This document shows positions 10,571 through 20,535 of a stretch of 64,000 bases of DNA, piece by piece. Made by a program: the position numbers and the translations under genes. The stretch covers positions 15,807,917 to 15,871,916 of the forward strand of contig NC_092571.1 in assembly GCF_037975245.1 (NCBI RefSeq), read 5' to 3'. The stretch is from Apostichopus japonicus (Eukaryota > Echinodermata > Holothuroidea > Aspidochirotida > Stichopodidae). The notes under the pieces are model-generated. The model was not told where the DNA came from and did no database searches. It was given only the letters and a program-made list of their open reading frames with translations. Positions within the stretch are counted from its first letter, which is position 1, and each line of letters begins with the position of its first letter.

Positions 10571-12259
10571 CATTCCAACCTCTAACCCATGGCTGGAAGG
10601 AACCCTCATCTCGCTTTACCCTCATGACCCCACCTGTCAGGGTTCAGTACACACCTGTAGCACTACTCCAGCTATACCCTCACGATAAGCCCCAAGTGGA
10701 ATATATCTATACACCAATTCCTACACACAAACTGGTTCACTTTTAAAGACTAAAACTGTAAACTGTATAAGAGTCTCTTGCCCGGAGGCCTGCAAAGGGG
10801 TAACAAAAAATTATTGGAAGATTATACTTTACTTTATTTATTTTTTAAGATTTTATAAAATAACTCCACCTGTCCAGTAGTAAAAAGTGAAATGAGTGCA
10901 GACTTCACCCTGGCATGCATGTGAATTTCTGAATGATTAATGTATGGAGTTTTTGTCCAGGGAAGTTTTTGTGGTCAAATAACTTTTTAATGGATGATTA
11001 TCCTTTATATCATACTGTAGCTTTGGAAGAGCTTACAACCTGTAGATGAAATATGAGGGAACTTTTGTGGGTGTGTGTTGAGTGTGTGTGTGTTGCTGAA
11101 AAGGAATATTAAAAGAGATATTAGGTACTGTCTAACAGCAAGTTTGCCCCAGTTGTTACGATTCATCCAGGGTATGTGAATTGAAAGAGAAGATAGTATG
11201 GTAGGAAAATAATGAAATATAAGTTACCGTGATTAATTGGCTTCTATCTAATCCGAAACTTTTTTTTCTTGTTCTTATTTTGTTGTTGAAGTTTTCTTAA
11301 CCTTTCTTTAAAGGCTGTATAATCTGTGGTGTTGATATCGTCTGATCACCACAAAATACCAACATGGTGAAATTTAAACTTCCCAGTTGGTGAAAGATAT
11401 TTGAACAGCTGGTGGTACTTGTAATGCAATGTCCTGGTATCAGGGTATTACAAAGTTCATAATTCAATGAGGAACCAATTCCTTGTCAATAAGAAGCATT
11501 AATTGCCTACAACAGTGTTATCTAGCCCCCGCCCCCCCAAAAAAAAAACAAACAATAATAAGACCAGATTTCTTCTGCCAAATTTCAGCAGAATTTGCTT
11601 AACTGCCATCGAAAAGGCTAAATCCAGAAATTGTTTTTGAAATGTAAACTTTATAGGATTATACTCCAAGCAAGGTGTTAATACTTTCATTTAACTTCCA
11701 TGTTTTGAGTTAATGCTCATGTCCTTGAAGTGTATAAATAATATGAATAAAGTGAAACTGAAGTTAACAGGTGTGATGTCATGCATGCACAGCGACGAGA
11801 ATTATGATACATACATTCAAATCATGGCATGTTTCCCTTCAATGATAAATACCACAAGCGTCCCTAGGTAAGTATCATCGCTCGTAAATCCCAAAACCAG
11901 TAAGTATTGGGGATTTCAAAATTCTTCTGGTTTAGGCTCTGTTTGGTTTTACAGCTCTTGAATCAATCTTGTACCATTCTTCGTCAAGGGCTGCCTGCTT
12001 GCTAAGTACACACTTGCGGTGTTGTACTGAACTTAATTAGCATTATACATCAACTCCACACACAAAGTATTGGGCATAGACTTGCCACGTTTTGCCGAAT
12101 TAGTGTCTCCCTTCTGCAGTGGCGTACCTACAATGGTTGGCACCCGGGCAGATCCATCTGTTGTCACCCTGCTTAGGGGATACTGTCCTGGGCGAGGGGG
12201 TTATTCCATTCCCTTTGAGAAAGTTTTCGTTTTAAAGTAAATTCTCTTTCATGTCACAG
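10571..12259. other. Intron where urease core exons should lie
   Basis: I looked for exons of urease beta and the alpha N-terminus (metal-binding HxH, carbamylated Lys and flap motifs) and found none. A CAGTGGCGTACCTA sequence at 12118, about 140 bp before the next exon, resembles a hAT-type terminus without a visible partner. The rest shows nothing I can name. Confidence 0.55.
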
Positions 12260-12349
12260 GCCATGGGGCGTGTCGGAGAAGTCATTACTCGCACATGGCA
12301 AATGGCAGACAAAATGAAGCTTCTTCGCGGACGTCTTGCTGATGAAAAG
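12260..12349 (+). pseudogene. Urease alpha exon, AMGRVGE motif
   Basis: The exon encodes 30 residues starting [20 protein letters not shown], the conserved stretch just after the metal-binding aspartate of urease alpha. The acceptor is CACAG and the donor AAG|GTGCAC, phase 0 on both sides. The preceding exon, which should carry the aspartate, is missing. Confidence 0.92.
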
Positions 12350-12511
12350 GTGCACAGTTTTTTTTTAAATCTTTTATCCTGTCTTCTTCTTGTTTCTTCC
12401 ATTTAACCAAGCCGTGATTTTGTTTTAGTACAGGTAATAAAAATATCAGACATATAGTCATGAAATGTCATGAAAAGACTGTTTAGTCATTTTCCTTCGT
12501 TTTCTTAACAG

Positions 12512-12610
12512 GGAGAAAATGACAACTTGAGAGCAAGACGATATGTAGCGAAATACACCATCAACCCTGCGATTGCACATGGTATGAGCCACGTGATTGG
12601 TTCTGTTAAG
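12512..12610 (+). pseudogene. Urease alpha exon, tandemly copied at its end
   Basis: The exon encodes 33 residues, including [20 protein letters not shown] and [11 protein letters not shown], a strongly conserved part of urease alpha. The acceptor is AACAG and the donor AAG|GTAATT. The last 39 bases plus the donor are the founder of the 49-bp array that follows. Confidence 0.93.
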
Positions 12611-13392
12611 GTAATTAGCGATTGCACATGGTATGAGCCACGTGATTGGTTCTGTTAAGGTAATTAGCGATTGCACATGGTATGAGCCACGTGATTGGTT
12701 CTGTTAAGGTAATAGAGATTGCACATGGTATGAGCCACGTGATTGGTTCTGTTAAGGTAATTAGCGAATGCACATGGTATGAGCCACGTGATTGGTTCTG
12801 TTAAGGTAATTAGCGATTGCACATGGTATGAGCCACGTGATTGGTTCTGTTAAGGTAATAGAGATTGCACATGGTATGAGCCACGTGATTGGTTCTGTTA
12901 AGGTAATTAGCGAATGCACATGGTATGAGCCACGTGATTGGTTCTGTTAAGGTAATTAGCGATTGCACATGGTATGAGCCACGTGATTGGTTCTGTTAAG
13001 GTAATTAGCGATTGCACATGGTATGAGCCACGTGATTGGTTCTGTTAAGGTAATTAGCGATTGCACATGGTATGAGCCACATGATTGGTTCTGTTAAGGT
13101 AATTAGCGAATGCACATGGTATGAGCCACGTGATTGGTTCTGTTAAGGTAATTAGGGATTGCACATGGTATGAGCCACGTGATTGGTTCTGTTAAGGTAA
13201 TTAGCGAATGCACATGGTATGAGCCACGTGATTGGTTCTGTTAAGGTACTTAGCAATTGCACATGGTATGAGCCACGTGATTGGCTCTGTTAAGGTAATT
13301 AGCGATTGCACATGGTATGAGCCACGTGATTGGTTCTGTTAAGGTAATTAGCAATTGCACATGGTATGAGCCACGTGATTGGTTCTGCTAAG
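12572..13392 (+). repeat. 49-bp tandem array of exon end plus splice donor
   Basis: The unit is GTAATTAGC joined to ~40 bases identical to the 3' end of the urease exon at 12512-12610, ending in AAG before the next GTAATT. Sixteen copies fill 12611-13392 exactly, for 17 including the exonic one. Two copies are 48 bp. Copies differ mostly at the junction (GCGATTG, GCGAATG, AGAGATTG). Every unit carries GCCACGTGATTGG, which combines a CACGTG E-box with an inverted CCAAT; one copy has CACATG. Almost every copy keeps a usable GT donor. Read through from the exon, the frame hits a stop within the first copy. Confidence 0.95.
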
Positions 13393-13879
13393 GTAATTAG
13401 AATATTCAAACTCGTATCATATTACAAACATGAGAAAGTCGATGATTCCAATGCTCATCGCATTCAATTGTAATCATAATTTATAAAAGCTAAGCTTTGT
13501 TACCAAAATTATTTCTTTTAAAATTTTGGGAATTTATCGTCATACTGCGAACGTTAATTAGTAATTACTCGGGAATTAATTTCGCCACTGACAAAGTTGT
13601 GGCCAAATATGTTTTTGAAATTATTAGTAATACTATTACACATCCGATCACAATGGAGGAAAAAATTATAAGAAATGGTTGTTTTTCACGAGTTTAATTT
13701 ACATTTGGGAAATGTGATCATATTTGCGGTAAATGTGCCATCCTGTAATATCATGGGATGGGACTCGCAGTAGTATCAGGTGCAGGGTACGGTACATGCA
13801 TCTTATCCTGGAGCAGGGAGAGAATGATATTATGGGATACCGTTTAAAGTGTTGTTATTGGTGGAATCAAGCACACCCC
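13393..13879. other. Intron between array and MITE
   Basis: AT-rich intron. A partly self-similar segment near 13740-13850 contains ATCATGGGATGGGA and ATTATGGGATACC. No exon recognised. Confidence 0.4.
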
Positions 13880-14242
13880 TTAAAGGGTGTGAAGACTCGC
13901 GCAAAAAGACATCTAATGCCGGTAATATGACCTAGTTTCGAATAGGTGTAACAGAAGTGTTCGACACCACCATCAATCCCAGGAAATACACACACAGCTT
14001 GCTACCGTCGGTAATTAGACACTAGTGTACAGTTATTACATACAGCTGCGGTCAATACCCACAGCACAGTGTACAAACGATACAGCAATGGACATCTCAG
14101 GTCCAGCTAAAGATAACAAGGTATCATGTTTTATTACTGTCTGCATTTTGTAGCGACAAACAAAACGTCACTCGCAAGCAACAGAAAGTTAACTTTTTCA
14201 GATGGCCGCACGCGGTTTGGGGCGAGTCTTCAATGCCTTTAA
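13880..14242 (-). mobile_element. TTAA-type MITE, inverted copy
   Basis: The 363-bp element is bounded by TTAA at both ends, starting TTAAAGGGTGTGAAGACTCG and ending GAGTCTTCAATGCCTTTAA. It is the reverse orientation of the 10192-10570 copy. It sits about 165 bp before the next urease exon. Confidence 0.8.
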
Positions 14243-14407
14243 CTTTATTACTATTAAAAGGAAGCCAAAATTTTTAAATAAGATCCAAAAACCTGGCATC
14301 TAGAAATGCACATCAGGTGTCTGAAATATCATCGTTCTGGAAGGTTTAAATATAGGCCATGTTGAAAAAAAAAAAATGCCTATCATATTTCTGTCTTCTC
14401 TCAATAG

Positions 14408-14508
14408 GTTGGAAAGCTTGCGGATTTGGTTCTGTGGAGTTCTGCTTTCTTTGGAGCCAAGCCTGAGATTATTGTCAAGGGTGGACAGATAGCTTGGGCT
14501 CAGATTGG
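14408..14508 (+). pseudogene. Urease alpha exon, [10 protein letters not shown]
   Basis: The exon encodes [10 protein letters not shown], then [20 protein letters not shown], typical of the C-terminal part of urease alpha. The acceptor is AATAG and the donor GG|GTAAAT. The split glycine codon is completed by the next exon. Confidence 0.92.
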
Positions 14509-14635
14509 GTAAATCTATTATATTAAATTTATTGAATGTTTATTTGACATATTTTTGTCATTTCTGCTATTACAGAGACATTGTTTCTTAAATTGTTTTT
14601 TTTTTGTTTACACTCTTTCATCCATCATTTATTTT

Positions 14636-15790
14636 TTACACACCTTCGCCCATCCATTCTTCTATTTATTTATTTTACACACCTTCGTTCATCCATTCTT
14701 TCATTAATTTATTTTACACACCTTCGTCCATCCATTCTTTCATTAATTTATTTTACACACCTTCTTCGTCGATCCATTCTTTCATTAATTTATTTTACAC
14801 ACCTTCTTCGTCCATCCATTCTTTCATTAATTTATTTTACACACCTTCTTCGTCCATCCATTCTTCCATTAATTTATTTTACACACCTTCTTCGTCCATC
14901 CATTCTTTCATTATTTATTTTACACACCTTCGTCCATCCATTCTTTCATTAATTTATTTTACACACCTTCTTCGTCCATCCATTCTTTCATTAATTTATT
15001 TTACACACCTTCTTCGTCCATCCATTCTTCCATTAATTTATTTTACACACCTTCTTCGTCCATCCATTCTTCCATTAATTTATTTTACACACCTTCTTCG
15101 TCCATCCATTCTTCCATTAATTTATTTTACACACCTTCTTCGTCCATCCATTCTTTCATTAATTTATTTTACACACCTTCGTCCATCCATTCTTTCATTA
15201 ATTTATTGTACACACCTTCTTCATCCATCCATTCTTTCATTAATTTATTTTACACACCTTCGTCCATCCATTCTTTCATTAATTTATTTTACACACCTTC
15301 TTCGTCCATCCATTCTTCCATTAATTTATTTTACACACCTTCTTCGTCCATCCATTCTTCCATTAATTTATTTTACACACCTTCGTCCATCCATTCTTCC
15401 ATTAATTTATTTTACACACCTTCGTCCATCCATTCTTTCATTATTTATTTTACACACCTTCTTCGTCCATCCATTCTTTCATTAATTTATTTTACACACC
15501 TTCTTCGTCCATCCATTCTTTCATTAATTTATTTTACACACCTTCGTCCATCCATTCTTCCATTAATTTATTTTACACACCTTCGTCCATCCATTCTTTC
15601 ATTAATTTATTTTACACACCTTCTTCGTCCATCCATTCTTCCATTAATTTATTTTACACACCTACTTCGTCCATCCATTCTTCCATTTGTTTATTTTTTT
15701 ACACACCTTCATCCATCCATTCTTCCATTTTTTAAAATTTTTTTACACACCTTCTTCATCCATCCATTCTCCCATTCATTTTTTTTTGGA
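14636..15790 (+). repeat. 39/42-bp minisatellite in urease intron
   Basis: There are about 27-28 head-to-tail copies of a unit containing TTTATTTTACACACCTTC and GTCCATCCATTC. Units are 42 bp (with an extra TTC) or 39 bp, both multiples of three, so two frames stay open for hundreds of codons as an LFYTPSSSIHSFIN-type repeat. Copies further right are more diverged and stretch into T-runs. It is entirely intronic, between two well-supported urease exons. Confidence 0.95.
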
Positions 15791-16037
15791 CACTCCTTTG
15801 TCCATCCATTCTGCCATTTATTGTTGGTCAACAGTCTAGTAACGTATAAGTTGGAGGAGTATGTGAATTGTTACGGAGGTTCTTGTTCGGTAACCCTCTC
15901 CATCAGCTCAAGTCTTTGTTGGAAACGTCAAAGTTGACCCCAGCTCCCTCCTTCCTTCCCCGACAAAATTTATATATATTGAAAGTTGTTGATCACAAAG
16001 TGATCATTTTTTCCCCTCGTTATTTTTCTTCCTCCAG

Positions 16038-16206
16038 GTATGCCCAATGCCTCGATTCCGACTCCTGAACCAATCAAGACCCGTAAGATGTTTGGTGCCT
16101 ATGGAAAGGCTGTCGGGGAGAACTCTGTCATCTTCGTCTCAAAAGCTGCCGGTGAAGGTATCAAGGCCAAGTACGGGATCAACAAGAGGGCCGTACCGGT
16201 GAAAAA
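16038..16206 (+). pseudogene. Urease alpha exon, SIPTPEP motif
   Basis: The exon encodes [20 protein letters not shown] and then SVIFVSKAA, the classic C-terminal urease alpha signature. The acceptor is CTCCAG. The frame agrees with the donor GTGAAAAA|GTAAGA: the next exon supplies T to complete an Asn codon, as the family expects (PVKN). Confidence 0.94.
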
Positions 16207-17063
16207 GTAAGATAGACATGATTAAGGTAAAAAACTCCCATTAAAAGCCCCATTGACTTACACACTAAATCACAAAAGTAATGTGGTCTCTAAGTCTAGA
16301 TAGAAGTTCTCACTAACTAATCGCTACCCATCACCGGATAGCTGACAAGTTGGCCTTTCATGGCACCATCAATTTTCTGTATCATGACCATGTTGATTTT
16401 TTGCTATCCGAGCCGGAAGTTTTTGTCACTTGTAAACAATCCTCTTCACTCAGTGGTAAACAATATTCCTACGCTGTTCTTGGGAGGCCTAGAGAGGTCT
16501 CACCACATATAATTCCATTCATGCACTTCAACATACAAGCCAAAAAAAGTAGATCATGATTGATAACAGGTCACAAAAGATGTTCTCCTGCTGCTTTTTG
16601 GCACTGAAGGAGAACAATCGAGCAGATGGATATAGACTCTAATAGGAGTATGCCACCTTAAGCACCTTAGGAGAGCTTGTCAGAATAAGCAACTTAACCA
16701 ATAGAAAAAAAATGGAACAGAAATGCTGTGACACTTTCTCTTAGAAAATCTGTGATATCACGCCATAGCAAGAAAGAATCGATGGGGTTTTAAATACTAC
16801 CTAGCAGCATCATGGAGCGAGCAGCTTGTTTGTAACCTGTTGCAGTATGTGAGAGAAACTATCAATGACAAAATTGTTTGTTTGATAAAATGAGGGCAGT
16901 ATTTGTAAATTCAAATTGATGGTCGGGTACTTTGTAACTATGTGACTATTCATCAATTTGTTGAATCATAAATGGTAATTAAGTTTTGCAGTCGACCGCT
17001 ACGACTACCTCTTGATTACAGCCTATGTATATCTTTTCGTTTTCTTTCATCTTGATCATTCAG
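16207..17063. other. Urease intron, no feature recognised
   Basis: Ordinary AT-rich intron. No repeat or RNA gene recognised. Confidence 0.45.
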
Positions 17064-17122
17064 TTGCAGAAGCCTCTCCAAGCGTGACATGGTGTTGAAT
17101 GCCTTTTTGCCTGAAATAACTG
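17064..17122 (+). pseudogene. Urease alpha exon, SLSKRDMVLNAFLPEIT
   Basis: This short exon encodes CRSLSKRDMVLNAFLPEIT, aligning to the urease alpha segment with a Lys-Lys/Arg-Asp motif shortly before the C-terminus. The acceptor is TTCAG and the donor ACTG|GTAACA. Phases match both neighbours. Confidence 0.87.
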
Positions 17123-17766
17123 GTAACATTTATGTATTCATGTTAAGTAAAATACACAATGTCACATGCGATAATGTTCATATCATAGAATAGCTCGTTA
17201 TCTTGAGACTCCTTAGCAACGGTTTTAAGAGAAAGTGGGTTATGCTATCATGTGTTGCCCTGGTCTTTAGTGGTACTGGGGTTTGTTCCTGAGCTTCTTC
17301 CACCCACCCTTAAATCTTCCACTTGACAAGGAATGAAAATCTTCTGCTTCACAATGCCATGTTCCCACCTGAGAACGTACAATGCATAAACCCATACAGT
17401 ACTACCAAATTCTATAAACAAGTACAGCACAATTTGTTATCGCAACTACGAAGCACCCTGTGACAGGTTTTTTTGTTTTGTCCGATGCTTATTTTACATT
17501 ATGACATAATATGCATGTATGTACCATGGCAAAGTTTCAAACACAGCTGTGTAGGAAACTTTACTATCCAACCTGATATGTGATATCAGCTTCAATAGTC
17601 CAAGTTGGGTCGGTCCCCAGTGGGGGGCGGAAGAGGGGGGCAACCTCCTCCCCACATTGTCGTACTGATGTTGTTGCTAGTACCTCACACAAGATCATAT
17701 TATCAAAATGCCAAACAGGTTTGGCATTGTGGATAATCCCCATCTCTGTGTGGTTCTCTCCAACAG
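17123..17766. other. Last urease intron
   Basis: No feature recognised apart from a G-rich tract near 17618-17640. Confidence 0.45.
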
Positions 17767-17876
17767 TTAACGCAGAAAATTACGAAGTTCACATCGAAAA
17801 GGATGGGAAACGAGAGCTGTTGACCTGCCAGCTAACCGACTCTCTCTTACCCAACGATACTTTCTTTTCTAATTGA
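17767..17876 (+). pseudogene. Urease terminal exon
   Basis: After CAACAG it encodes NAENYEV and a charged C-terminal tail ending DTFFSN, with TGA at 17874-17876. The match to the urease C-terminus (ETYEV-type strand, then a short tail) is weaker than for earlier exons but phase and position fit. An AATAAA at 18176-18181 could be the polyadenylation signal. Confidence 0.7.
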
Positions 17877-20535
17877 TTGAAGGTGGTCGTACCCTCCAAG
17901 TCTTTGCATACGACCAACAGAATTCACGAGTCCTTCCTGGTACCTTCTCTTTACTTACTGCCTTAAGGCCAAAATCTGTAATTTTAGTCGATTTCTTCTA
18001 CTGTTGAGGTAAGGTTGTTTGGTACTGAACTTCTTTGATAGATAGAGATAGATGACTTATTCAGCCACATGCATAAAAATACAATGGAAATTGTTCAAAC
18101 ACAAGAGCTCTTAAACAGACATGAAATTGAAACGCATAACGATGAAACACATATAAAAAGTGATATTGCATGAGTAATAAATACCGGTAGGCTATCGACA
18201 ATGGTATAAAAACATTTTGATAAAAGTGACGATGTAAAAAAGTACTCTTCTAAAAAAGTACTCTTCTGGAATGAGTTTGGAGGCCAGGGAGAGGGGGGGG
18301 GGTGGAACCATGCATTTTATTTTATTCAGGGTATACCACACTCAAGGTTGTCAAATTTTTATATTTGTCTTTCTATTTAGAGCTGATATTTGTATTGCAG
18401 CTGCTAAAGGTAAATGTTTTCAATGGTGTAAAGTTATAGAATTATTATTGCTTTGTTTTTGCCACTTGTTTTATTTGGGGGGTGGGGGGGTGCATCAACC
18501 CTTCTATGGTCGATGCCCCTCTATATCAGATTGTGTGACACATGGGGTTTCATGACCATCTTCCTAACCTGTAGTTTTATATCTATTCTTAAAAATCCTG
18601 TCACTTATAAATCAGGATTTGATCTTCTTTGGCATCTGATCAGTAGCTTTTGAAAGCCAAGCTCCAGCAATTAATTGCTTCCCAAAGTTCAAATATGATC
18701 GCAGATCACAAAAAAAGTTCCCATCGAACACATAATTCAGCAATGAGTCCCAAATGAAATTTAATTATGAAGACTGGAGGTCTTAAACTCTTTGTGGATA
18801 TAAAATATCTATAAACCAGAAAGATATCTATAAACCAGAGTCGAAAGGAAAATTAGCTATATACTTAGTGATATACACACTGATCATTTACATATATTAT
18901 GAATATTTACATTCATATCCTATTCATATTCATATAATCTTACCATACTTTATCATGCAATTATTCACATTTTCTGCAAAATGTTTATATAGTGGCAATG
19001 TTCTTGTTTATGAAGGAACTGCATTCTCTTAACCTTGGAAGTGGCTTTTCTTACAGGTTCATCGTAATAATTAAAGCTAACTTTGGTAATAAGTTACATT
19101 TATTTATCTGTGTATACTCCAGCCATATAAGTTCTTTTCTCTTCTCTTCTCTTTTGGTGTCCAGGCCACAAACTTCAGATATTTGTATCAACTTAGGGTA
19201 ACGGTTTTACTTGAAATTTTGTTTTTCTTTCTTCCTTTTCTTTGTTATGTCAGATGGCATCACCAGTTGCTTTCTTCTGTATGTTATCATTTCAAGATAT
19301 TATAAGATGTAAGCTTACGAGGAACAATAGAAAACATAAAAACATTTATGAAGAACAAAGGTTTGAGACTGCTTTGTTCTTCATAAATGTTTTCCGGTTT
19401 TGTATTGTTCCTCGGAAGTTGAATGCTAAGCGATAGAAGCGATAAAAGAGGGCGCTCGACACATCTTGCCAGTGATACGTGATTTCAAAGCAGTTAAAGC
19501 AAACCTTTGTTATTCATAAATGTTTTGATGCAAGAATCGAAAGTCTCGATTTTGGATCAAAGATTGAAAAAATCATAAGGCTATATATATGTATATATTG
19601 ACTTACAAAATTTGGGGGATAAAGGTCTAACTTCTCAGATTTTGTCAAGATGATTTTAATGGCCATCCAGGGTCCCATGGGAGGATTTAGCACAAATTGA
19701 AAGTGGAGTTCTATCAAATTTTAGGCCTTAAAAAGCCTTATAAATATGCTAACATATTTCTCTCTCATTTTCTCTCTCAATATATTTCTCTCTCATTATT
19801 TCTCTCTCATTATTGTGTTGCACTGCCTATTACATTTAACATGAAGGGACTTCTGTGATTAAATTGCTAAGAGGTGGGTAAGGGGAGGGAGTGGGTTGGT
19901 TAGTGCATTTTCATTTCCACAACAGTTGAAGATGTCATTACCCAACGGTGTTGGTACAATATAACCAAGTTTCTTTACCGAAGATGGCCAAAGGTCTTTT
20001 ATGGTCACTGATAGTCAATTTTTTGAAGACCTTGTAAAAGGCTAATAGCAATAACTCCAAAGGTACTTGAATGTACCTTATTAAGAACCTTGCATGCAGT
20101 TTCATTCAAATTTTGCATTTGGCAAGGAGCCTCTTGGCTTTATGGTGTTTATAAGAGTTAATCATGTAGCAAGAACCATCCACGTTTTTTACTTTTTTGT
20201 TCTATTGTAGTCAAGTTCGGGAAATATACCGTTATTGGAAGCAAATATTGCGTAGGGTTGAAGTATAGTCACAGTTGGTGCGAAAACGTTTCTGTAAAAT
20301 AACAAATATACGTATATCCACTATAATCACTAGTATACACTTCTTTTTTTTGTTCGTGCATGTCAAATCTCCTTAAGAACCTAACCATCAACTATGGAAG
20401 AAGTTTTACCCCAATCTGGGCAGCACAACAAACCTGTACAAACAGAAATTTAAAAAAAATGCTGTTTGGAGCTCAAATCAAAACAATGCAAATAATGGCA
20501 AAACAACTAAAAGTTATAATTTTTTTTAATTATTC
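17877..20535. other. Intergenic stretch
   Basis: No gene recognised. It contains a short direct repeat of AAAAAGTACTCTTCT near 18236-18268, a CTCTCTCATT-rich tract near 19758-19815, and the hairpin listed at 19318-19414. Confidence 0.5.
19318..19414. repeat. 97-nt near-perfect hairpin
   Basis: The two ~43-nt arms pair around an 11-nt loop. The inner 22 bp, AAAACATTTATGAAGAACAAAG against its complement, are perfect. The outer part starting CGAGGAACAATA pairs with few mismatches. A single additional copy of one arm lies near 19505-19525. It could be a tiny MITE or a small-RNA precursor; sequence alone does not decide. Confidence 0.7.

Larger units (their letters stand above)
7072..17876 (+). 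pseudogene. Urease (gamma and alpha remnants), internally deleted
   Basis: Urease hydrolyses urea to ammonia and carbamate at a di-nickel centre. Eukaryotic ureases fuse the bacterial gamma, beta and alpha subunits into one chain of about 840 residues. Eight exons are present here: two for the first ~66 gamma residues (7072-7197, 9784-9855) and six for the last ~200 alpha residues (12260-12349, 12512-12610, 14408-14508, 16038-16206, 17064-17122, 17767-17876). Splice phases among the last six agree and their joined frame is open. No exon for the end of gamma, the beta region or the first ~360 alpha residues was found between 9856 and 12259. By family knowledge that missing part holds the nickel-binding histidines, the carbamylated lysine, the metal-binding aspartate and the flap cysteine. 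The second exon also ends in an in-frame TAG through a two-base frameshift. I conclude this is a non-catalytic pseudogene or a misassembled locus. No urease accessory genes are nearby. Confidence 0.85.

Noticed and set aside
12572-13392. CRISPR-like repeat array
   Set aside because: Units are contiguous with no unique spacers, and the source is a eukaryotic exon.
14604-15937. Long open frames encoding LFYTPSSSIHSFIN repeats
   Set aside because: They arise from a minisatellite with units divisible by three inside a urease intron. No start context, domain or splice support was seen.
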